From Acidobacteriaceae bacterium (GTDB lineage: Bacteria; Acidobacteriota; Terriglobia; Terriglobales; Acidobacteriaceae): a stretch of DNA of 6,079 nt. Below, piece by piece: positions 1-4,669 of this stretch. Every line of letters starts with the position of its first letter. Within the stretch, counting starts at the first letter, position 1. The notes below the pieces were generated by a model that made no database searches, was not told where the DNA came from, and was given only the letters and a program-made list of their open reading frames with translations. The stretch is from positions 1 through 6,079 of the forward strand of contig JAICMT010000105.1 of assembly GCA_025929125.1 (NCBI GenBank), written 5' to 3'. Position numbers and translations under genes: made by a program.

Positions 1-53
1 CCGAGCGCTGCGAGGAAGAAGACGACTGCGATAGTGAAGTAGATATTACTCAT
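1..53 (-). CDS. Small membrane protein, N-terminal part only (runs off the left edge)
   Basis: The visible residues are MSNIYFTIAVVFFLAAL and the start of a glycine codon. This is a short polar start followed by a hydrophobic run typical of a membrane segment or uncleaved signal anchor. The ATG (53-51) overlaps the TGA of the upstream seven-helix gene (52-50) as ATGA, the classic arrangement for translational coupling. A strong Shine-Dalgarno GGAGG lies at 63-59 on the minus strand, 5 nt before the ATG and inside the upstream gene. The rest of the gene is outside the window, so family and length cannot be judged. The coupling suggests it is made together with the seven-helix protein and may act with it in the inner membrane; that is inference. 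Confidence 0.72.
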   Translation of the reverse strand, partial: MSNIYFTIAVVFFLAAL

Positions 54-832
54 ATCTTCCTCCAGCCGCGGATCCTTCCCAGGTCGTATTCGAGCTGGCG
101 GTTGAGACCGAAAATCTGCGCCCGCATGGGCTCGGAAAGGGTACGCGGCTCGGGCGCTTCATGCCACAGACCTACGATCCAATACGTGAGGGTGATCAGG
201 TAAGCGGCAACCCTTATCTCGTGCAGGGACCGGATTGTGCTGGCCTGATGTGCCCACCCGAGCCAGCTTGTTGAGACATCATTCAGCATACCGATGAAGG
301 AATAAGCTCCCAAGCCAAGAGCAATGCGCCCCACATGGGTCTTCCAGGGAAAGCCGCCCGTTGCGCTCAGAACCACCAAACCGACAAACAGCTCCGTCAT
401 GAGCGCCGAAGAGAAAAACGTGCCCCTCTCCACAATCGTTTGCACAAGCGAGCCCTTTACCGGAGAGCAGAGGGCTGTCAGAACAACGTCGACCAAAACG
501 CTGATTCCGACTAGGCGAATGAACGAGCGTTTTGCGTCGGGAGCCCAGCGGCCGAGCGGAGCAAACAAGTGCGAACCGATCTCGAAGACAACAGCAAGTT
601 GCAGGAGCATTTCGACTGTCGCCATGATCCAGTAGGTGTCGTAGGTGAGCCTGCGGGAGCCATAGCGATAGACAAAGTACATGCCGAAGGTTGTAACCAG
701 CGAGTCGGCAACCATCAGTGTGAATATGGGAAAGGATTTCGCGCGGCCGCTCGCGAAGAGCACGGTTATCAGGATCACCTGGCCTACAAAACCAGTCGCC
801 CAAAACAGGCGGTCGAAAGCGGATAGATGCAT
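50..832 (-). CDS. Seven-helix integral membrane protein of unknown function
   Basis: This 260-residue protein is almost wholly membrane-embedded. By eye there are seven hydrophobic segments: about 11-29, 34-55, 66-88, 104-122, 137-157, 168-188 and 207-223. They are followed by a charged, probably cytoplasmic tail of about 35 residues ending in RIRGWRKI. Charged or polar residues inside helices (D43, E74, E84, D115, E147, D185) suggest more than a passive anchor. I see no kinase, transporter or enzyme motif and do not recognise a named family. A seven-helix layout also occurs in bacterial 7TM sensor modules, but no signalling domain is attached. The ATG at 832 has a GGAG at 843-840, 7 nt upstream. 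The gene lies 49 nt after the secreted micro-peptide gene and overlaps the next gene by 4 nt, so all three are probably co-transcribed. Confidence 0.85.
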   Translation of the reverse strand: MHLSAFDRLFWATGFVGQVILITVLFASGRAKSFPIFTLMVADSLVTTFGMYFVYRYGSRRLTYDTYWIMATVEMLLQLAVVFEIGSHLFAPLGRWAPDAKRSFIRLVGISVLVDVVLTALCSPVKGSLVQTIVERGTFFSSALMTELFVGLVVLSATGGFPWKTHVGRIALGLGAYSFIGMLNDVSTSWLGWAHQASTIRSLHEIRVAAYLITLTYWIVGLWHEAPEPRTLSEPMRAQIFGLNRQLEYDLGRIRGWRKI

Positions 833-881
833 CTCAGAGCTCCGTTTTGAGCGACCAGTCTATAACTTGACAGCGCGCGTT

Positions 882-1061
882 TTAGAAGTGTACCGCCAAG
901 CCCCCATCAGGAGGAGGAAAAGGTGGAAGCGGATCACCCGGATCTTCTGCCACCGTAGTGCTAGTGGACGTAAGCGGGTGCTGAGCAAGGGCACGGCCGC
1001 CGAAGGTGCTGAGGGTGAGGACCGCCAGAGAAAAAGCTGCGATGCGGAGCGTTGACTTCAC
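882..1061 (-). CDS. Secreted proline-rich micro-peptide, 59 residues, GTG start
   Basis: Reading the minus strand from GTG at 1061 gives 59 codons ending in TAA at 884-882. The first 26 residues form a textbook Sec signal peptide: positive n-region (KSTLR), hydrophobic core (IAAFSLAVLTLSTF), and a cleavage site after GGRALA. The predicted mature part is only 33 residues, starting QHPLTSTSTTVAEDPGD. It is threonine/serine-rich, then acidic, then proline-rich (PLPPFPPPDGG), ending LAVHF. A strong Shine-Dalgarno AAGGAG lies at 1076-1071, 9 nt before the GTG. The GTG start and short length make it easy for gene finders to miss. I recognise no family. It could be a processed peptide, a small envelope protein or a signalling peptide. 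The signal peptide, ribosome site and clean stop make a chance ORF unlikely. The 49-nt gap to the seven-helix gene suggests a shared transcript. Confidence 0.72.
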   Translation of the reverse strand: MKSTLRIAAFSLAVLTLSTFGGRALAQHPLTSTSTTVAEDPGDPLPPFPPPDGGLAVHF

Positions 1062-1070
1062 TGGGAGAAT

Positions 1071-1076
1071 CTCCTT
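1071..1076 (-). promoter_or_regulatory. Ribosome binding site deciding the GTG start of the micro-peptide
   Basis: The minus strand reads AAGGAG here within GAAGGAGAT, 9 nt upstream of GTG at 1061-1059. It supports translation from the GTG; no nearer ATG in that frame fits. The adjacent sequence GGAGATTCTCC is a short self-complementary stretch overlapping the site, but its centre is too tight for a strong hairpin. Confidence 0.6.
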
Positions 1077-1170
1077 CTGAGGCGGGTTGCGCGCTCAGGG
1101 AGAGACTAGCCAGCACTTCCTCTAAATCACTGAAATAACGAGGCTTGTTGCGGATACGAAAATTGGGCCG

Positions 1171-1199
1171 AGGATTACAAGTAAGTTACTGGTAATCCT
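1171..1199. promoter_or_regulatory. 29-bp near-perfect palindrome, operator-like
   Basis: The plus strand reads AGGATTAC, A, AGTAA, a central G at 1185, TTACT, G, GTAATCCT. Thirteen of the fourteen symmetric base pairs match; only 1179/1191 does not. The lack of a loop (the arms meet at one base) and of any T-run on either side argue against a terminator and for a binding site of a dimeric regulator. It lies 110 nt upstream of the micro-peptide GTG and overlaps a weak -35-like TTGTAA on the minus strand, so it could control that operon. The regulator is not identifiable from the site. Confidence 0.55.
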
Positions 1200-1250
1200 G
1201 AGATGTGCCATGGATGCGGACGACGTGCGAACCTCTCACGCTTCGGGAGC

Positions 1251-1270
1251 TTGTTGCGCATACACAACAA
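1251..1270. promoter_or_regulatory. TTGTTG-N8-CAACAA dyad
   Basis: Perfect 6-bp arms TTGTTG (1251-1256) and CAACAA (1265-1270) flank CGCATACA, and two of the four inner pairs also match, giving 8 of 10 symmetric pairs. The left arm is part of the second CTTGTTGCG repeat, so this is the one copy with a matching opposite half. It resembles an operator with two half sites about one helical turn apart. Confidence 0.4.
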
Positions 1271-1279
1271 ATCAGACCT

Positions 1280-1311
1280 TGAATTTCAATTGCGTGGACA
1301 AATTGAATTCA
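1280..1311. repeat. AT-rich imperfect inverted repeat
   Basis: The left arm TGAATTTCAATTG (1280-1292) and right arm CAAATTGAATTCA (1299-1311) are inverted copies once one extra T/A is allowed in each arm. The loop is CGTGGA. It sits 10 bp beyond the TTGTTG dyad in the most AT-rich part of the gap. No T-run follows on either strand, so it is not a standard terminator. It may be a protein-binding site or part of a structured RNA. Confidence 0.4.
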
Positions 1312-1508
1312 CGGACACGACCAGAGAGATCACCATCGGAAGATATATCCTTCTGTGAATTGAACAGTTTACCAGACTCTCCGAGGGAGTAAGGAGCTAG
1401 CCGGAAAACGACTTGTTGCGTATGGGAAATCAGCTAGAAAAACTGTTCGCGTTTTGGAAGCGAGCTGACAGAATCCTAATCAGGCTACACAGAGCGGTAT
1501 ATGCCTCG

Positions 1509-1550
1509 GTGCCTGGAGAGTTCAACACTCACCAGGCACTTTCACTTTTT
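1509..1550 (+). terminator. Rho-independent-terminator-like hairpin facing the plus strand
   Basis: GTGCCTGG (1509-1516) pairs perfectly with CCAGGCAC (1532-1539). After an A-A mismatch, GAGT pairs with ACTC around the 5-nt loop TCAAC. The stem is followed at once by TTTCACTTTTT (1540-1550) on the plus strand. The minus strand has no T-run after the stem, so orientation favours plus-strand transcription, although the stem lies 65 nt beyond the stop of the minus-strand 794-residue gene and could also help end that transcript. No plus-strand protein gene lies upstream, so the terminated RNA, if any, would be non-coding. Confidence 0.55.
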
Positions 1551-1603
1551 GCCCGGCTTCCGCCTACATCAGTTCCCCGTTTGCTGGCCCACTCAGGTCC
1601 AAA

Positions 1604-3988
1604 TCACTTCGAAGCGACGACCAGCTTGTAAGTTGCGGAGTGCACCAGGAACCCATCGGTCGCAGTGACGGTAATAACGTAATTGCCGCCGCTGGTATAG
1701 GAGGGGTTCTGGGACGGCAGCTTTCCAGAGCAGCCGCCGACAGCAAGAGCGACTGCCAGCAGCACGAGCGAAAACAGCCCCGCTCGGGCCAGAGACCCGG
1801 CGCGATATCGGGCGAGGACCACGCCGAGCGTAGTGACGATCCCCGCGAGCCAGAGCCACAGATTTCCAGCGATTCCATATCCAATCACCGTGTACTGTGA
1901 GGTAGTGCTGAAGTTGATGGTGAGAGTGGTTGCCGGAGACTTGGGAATAATACCCGTCGCTGCCGAAGTATCGCATGCAGCGGCCACTGCCCCGCCCAGG
2001 CTGCAGCTTACCGACAATGGAAACGAGAAACCGGCGATCGGCGTAATGCTGGCGGTGGTCGAGATGGCGTTCCCGGCGACGACCTTGCCGGAGACGGGGT
2101 TCAGCGCAAGCGTGAAATCAACTCCGTTGCCGGTGAGGGTCGCCGCCAGGCCGCTATAGAGAACATTTGAGGAGTTCACCGAGAGCATTCCCGGCTGAGC
2201 GCCGGTGGCAGGGGCCCTAAAAGTAATTCTGATTGGGCAGGAGACACCCGCGGCTATGGTCGAGCCGCAGGCGGAGGTATCCACCGAATATGGCCCGCTG
2301 ATCACGAATGGTGGGACAGCCAGGGGACCACTGGCAATGCTGGTCAGGGTCAAGTTCTGCGAGGCGACATATCCCACATCCTGATCCCCAAAGGCAACTG
2401 CGCTGCTGCTGCCGGACGAGGAGAGAGAGAAGCCCGGGGTTCCCGTCCCCGATAAAGCGGCGGTGACGGAGATTGCACCCGAAGACTGGACCGTAAGTAG
2501 ACCGGAGCGGGAGCCTAGAACGGTTGGCGCAAAGATCACGGCAATCTGGCAGCTTGCGCCCGCAGGCACGTTGGTGCAGTTGTTCGATGCGATCTGAAAA
2601 TCACCATTTACGAAAGCACTAGAAATTTGCGCGGGAAAGCTGGCGTTATTCGTCCAGGTGAAGGTCTGTGCCGAGCTGGTGAATCCCACGGCCGCCGAGC
2701 CGAAATCTTTACTGGTCGGTGTGAGGGTCGGCTGACCACCATCGGCGGTCAACTCGAAGAGCATGTATTCCAGCAGCTTTTCCTGTGGAGTCATCGGTCC
2801 AGCCGGGCACTCTGCCGGGAAGCTCATGCCTGGGGAGCTGGTACCGCTCTCAACGTGGTACTCGTTGAAAAGAACCCGGCCGCACTGGTTCTGCGCAGCG
2901 ATGGGAGTATCGAACACGAGCTGCATGACGGGATTCTGCACGCCACCGAGAGGCTGATTCAGCGCGAGCCAGGAGCGGGTAGGGGGCACGACGCCGGTGG
3001 TATCAAGCCGGATGGTGTTGAGCACCATCTGGCCTGGGCTGATGGAGGCATTGATAACCGGCAACTGGAGCCAGTTGGAGAGGGTCTGTCCGGCGGTGAA
3101 GGAGGTGTCGACGGTGGCAGTTCCCGAAGGCACCTGATTACCGCTCGGTAACCAATTGGCAACGCCGTCGAACGGAGGATTCTGGTACATCCAATCGTAG
3201 CTATAGTGGCTGGCGTACACGCGGCCGCCGGAATCGGCGAATTGTCTGAAATTCGCAAGCTCCTGAGACTGTTCACTTGGCAGCATGGGGCTTCCCTGGC
3301 AGGGGAGCATGAGGACGTCGTATTGGTCGAGCGTGGCCTGGCTACCCATCAGTGAGCTTTCAGAAGGCGTGTTTGCATTGACCCCGGCACCTGCTCCATG
3401 GTTCCCCAGAAATAAGTTGATTCGGCCGGGACCGCTGGCATCCGTGAACTCGGAGTCCTGGATGCCTACTTTGCGGAGAACGCACTCCACTTGATCCACC
3501 GAACCAGTCGCGATCGCAATTTTGGGGATGTCGCCTTCGGTTTGGTTCTTCGGCATCACCGCGAAATCCGCCGGAAGATTGGTGCTGGTACAGGCGGGGA
3601 CATTGGAGATCGTCAGTTGGCGACGCCAGCGGCCAGAGACGATGACCAGCGGAATGTTTGCGCCGACCGGCATATTGCCGATGGTGAAGCTTCCGTCGAC
3701 GCCAGTCATGGTGCCGACCAGCGGCGAACCGGAGGGTGGCGCGCCCACCTGAGGACAGCTCACGCCCGCGGTAAAAGGTGCAACCGGAGCATTGGGTACG
3801 TAGACAGTGATGTTCGGCAGCGGGTCAGTACCATTGGGAGCGTAGACCACACCCGATATGGAAGTTGTCTGATTTCCTGAACAGGTTTGCTGCTGGCATG
3901 CGAGGCCAGTACAGCTCTGCCCCAGCGCGGAGGAAGCTATAGACGCAGCTACGACCGCGGAGATCAGCAGACCACTGTATTGGCGCAT
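1604..3988 (-). CDS. Exported multidomain protein: peptidase-regulatory-like, Rossmann-like and Ig repeats with C-terminal membrane hairpin
   Basis: The 794-residue protein starts with a signal peptide (1 to about 23, ending SSALG before QSC). Residues about 42-145 read as a carboxypeptidase-regulatory-like beta domain (SISGVVYAPNG, DGSFTIGNMPVG). Residues about 155-415 form an unnamed middle domain. Its YDVLMLPCQG (223-232) and FADSGGRVYASHYSYDW (250-266) resemble the strand-loop pattern of ThuA/glutamine-amidotransferase-like folds; no catalytic assignment is made. Two HYDIN-type (choice-of-anchor D) Ig repeats follow, about 420-518 and 519-623; compare DFGSAAVG with AFGDQDVG. Another Ig-like region starts at 624 and is interrupted by membrane segments at about 703-726 and 737-752, joined by the basic loop ARYRAGSLAR. 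A lipobox-like AVGGC (749-753) and a final beta-rich tail follow. It is probably exported and membrane-anchored; its role is unknown. The ATG has only a weak GGGG upstream. A divergent barrel gene lies 87 bp away. Confidence 0.88.
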   Translation of the reverse strand: MRQYSGLLISAVVAASIASSALGQSCTGLACQQQTCSGNQTTSISGVVYAPNGTDPLPNITVYVPNAPVAPFTAGVSCPQVGAPPSGSPLVGTMTGVDGSFTIGNMPVGANIPLVIVSGRWRRQLTISNVPACTSTNLPADFAVMPKNQTEGDIPKIAIATGSVDQVECVLRKVGIQDSEFTDASGPGRINLFLGNHGAGAGVNANTPSESSLMGSQATLDQYDVLMLPCQGSPMLPSEQSQELANFRQFADSGGRVYASHYSYDWMYQNPPFDGVANWLPSGNQVPSGTATVDTSFTAGQTLSNWLQLPVINASISPGQMVLNTIRLDTTGVVPPTRSWLALNQPLGGVQNPVMQLVFDTPIAAQNQCGRVLFNEYHVESGTSSPGMSFPAECPAGPMTPQEKLLEYMLFELTADGGQPTLTPTSKDFGSAAVGFTSSAQTFTWTNNASFPAQISSAFVNGDFQIASNNCTNVPAGASCQIAVIFAPTVLGSRSGLLTVQSSGAISVTAALSGTGTPGFSLSSSGSSSAVAFGDQDVGYVASQNLTLTSIASGPLAVPPFVISGPYSVDTSACGSTIAAGVSCPIRITFRAPATGAQPGMLSVNSSNVLYSGLAATLTGNGVDFTLALNPVSGKVVAGNAISTTASITPIAGFSFPLSVSCSLGGAVAAACDTSAATGIIPKSPATTLTINFSTTSQYTVIGYGIAGNLWLWLAGIVTTLGVVLARYRAGSLARAGLFSLVLLAVALAVGGCSGKLPSQNPSYTSGGNYVITVTATDGFLVHSATYKLVVASK

Positions 3989-4075
3989 AAATTACCCCAA
4001 GCAATACACCAGACCTGATAGCATGCGCAAGATAAAACGCCTGCATATTGGCTCGGATTCCAGGGACGGGAGAGC
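3989..4075. promoter_or_regulatory. 87-bp divergent intergenic region between the large exported protein and the beta-barrel gene
   Basis: Both genes start outward from this gap, so it must hold both promoters unless they reach into the coding regions. I see no strong -35/-10 pair. On the minus strand TTGCGC, 18 nt, TATTGC is a weak candidate. Near the plus-strand start, AGGGA and GGGAGAG lie just upstream of ATG 4076 and serve as the ribosome site. The short shared gap makes joint regulation of the two envelope proteins possible, but no clear operator is visible. Confidence 0.45.
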
Positions 4076-4663
4076 ATGCAAGATCGTACGAATCGGGTTC
4101 CTGCAGCTATCGAACCGGCGAGGGAAAAGCGCCTGCTCACGCTATGGGTAATCGTCACAATTCTTCTTGCCGTGCGCAGCATCCCTGCCCAGAGCATTCC
4201 AACGGCGACACGCGCCGGCGACCTGCAGATCGGCGGCGGCTTCAGCTTTGCGCGATCGGCGTATAACTTCACCCCGCTTCATCTGATCGGTGGGAGCTTT
4301 TACACGACCTTCGCGTGGAAGCACCACTGGGGAGGCGAGTTCGACTTCCACCATGTCAAAGGAACGGCGGACTCGACGGTTTACGAGCGGACGTACGAGA
4401 TCGGCCCGCGGTTTTTCCTGGTCCGTGGCCCACTGAATCCCTATGCGAAGGCAATGTATGGACGCGGGGTTTACAACTTCTCTCAAAACCGCGCAAACCT
4501 CGCGTACAACATCTACACACTGGGGGGCGGATTGGATTTCGCGGTCCGACGTTCCATCGATATTCGCGCAGACTATGAATACCAGAACTGGGCTGGATTT
4601 CCGCTGGGCACGCTGCATCCGAGTCTGATCACGCTGGGGTTGGCCTACCACTTCCACGAGTAG
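4076..4663 (+). CDS. Small outer-membrane beta-barrel protein
   Basis: This 195-residue protein has a signal peptide with a long n-region: basic residues 16-19 (REKR), a hydrophobic core at about 20-33 (LLTLWVIVTILLAV), and likely cleavage near SIPAQS (35-40). The mature part alternates hydrophobic and polar residues in about eight strands, roughly 48-60, 70-82, 86-94, 103-116, 120-132, 143-157, 160-172 and 181-194. Turns are rich in Gly, Asn and Asp, and aromatic residues sit at strand ends. This matches the eight-stranded OmpA/OmpX-like outer membrane beta-barrel family in length and pattern. The end, GLAYHFHE, has a near-terminal aromatic as expected for barrel insertion. No OmpA peptidoglycan-binding domain is present. 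The ligand or function is unknown. ATG 4076 is chosen because GGGAG/AGGGA lies just upstream and no later start would keep the signal peptide. Its stop is 6 nt from the convergent mutY stop. Confidence 0.87.
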   Translation: MQDRTNRVPAAIEPAREKRLLTLWVIVTILLAVRSIPAQSIPTATRAGDLQIGGGFSFARSAYNFTPLHLIGGSFYTTFAWKHHWGGEFDFHHVKGTADSTVYERTYEIGPRFFLVRGPLNPYAKAMYGRGVYNFSQNRANLAYNIYTLGGGLDFAVRRSIDIRADYEYQNWAGFPLGTLHPSLITLGLAYHFHE

Positions 4664-4669
4664 CCGGCC

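Larger units (their letters stand above)
1144..1424 (+). repeat. Three direct copies of CTTGTTGCG followed by an ATA-type tail
   Basis: The copies are CTTGTTGCGGATAC at 1144-1157, CTTGTTGCGCATAC at 1250-1263 and CTTGTTGCGTATG at 1412-1424. The first two differ at a single base, and the third keeps the first nine bases. Start-to-start spacings are 106 and 162 bp, so this is not a regular tandem array. All three are confined to the intergenic gap; I saw none in the neighbouring coding regions. They may be binding sites for one regulator or remnants of a duplicated segment. Confidence 0.5.
1062..1603. other. 542-bp intergenic region with dyads and repeats, no convincing protein gene
   Basis: This gap separates the micro-peptide gene from the end of the 794-residue protein gene, both on the minus strand. 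Plus-strand reading frames at 1210-1392 and 1413-1631 lack a well-spaced ribosome site and resemble no protein I know. The region is locally AT-richer than its neighbours, especially 1261-1360. It holds a 29-bp palindrome, three CTTGTTGCG-type repeats, two other dyads and a plus-strand terminator-like hairpin, listed separately. The promoter of the micro-peptide operon should lie in its left half. A weak candidate pair on the minus strand is TTGTAA (inside the palindrome) and TATCCG 18 nt later. No tRNA-like fold was seen. Confidence 0.6.

Noticed and set aside
681..1055. 124-residue plus-strand reading frame
   Set aside because: It is the opposite-strand shadow of the seven-helix and micro-peptide genes, Arg-rich, with no ribosome site and no recognisable domain.
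1290..1338. Possible 16-codon leader peptide on the minus strand (MVISLVVSV...) after AAGGA
   Set aside because: Spacing is long, there is no regulatory codon run or downstream attenuator, and such short frames arise often by chance.
1376..1390. Small hairpin ACTCTC-CGA-GGGAGT
   Set aside because: Only six pairs including a G-U, and no T-run; too common by chance to call.
1210..1392. 60-residue plus-strand frame in the intergenic gap
   Set aside because: No Shine-Dalgarno before ATG 1210, unstructured composition, and it runs through the dyad and repeat elements.
1413..1631. 72-residue plus-strand frame starting at TTG in the third repeat copy
   Set aside because: The nearest AAGGAG (1391-1396) is too far from TTG 1413 or ATG 1422. 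The frame runs through the terminator-like hairpin and into the end of the minus-strand gene.
2627..3151. 174-residue plus-strand frame
   Set aside because: Shadow of the 794-residue gene on the opposite strand, with no ribosome site or domain.
4142..4657. 171-residue minus-strand frame opposite the barrel gene
   Set aside because: The plus-strand barrel has a signal peptide, beta-strand pattern and ribosome site; the opposite frame has none of these.
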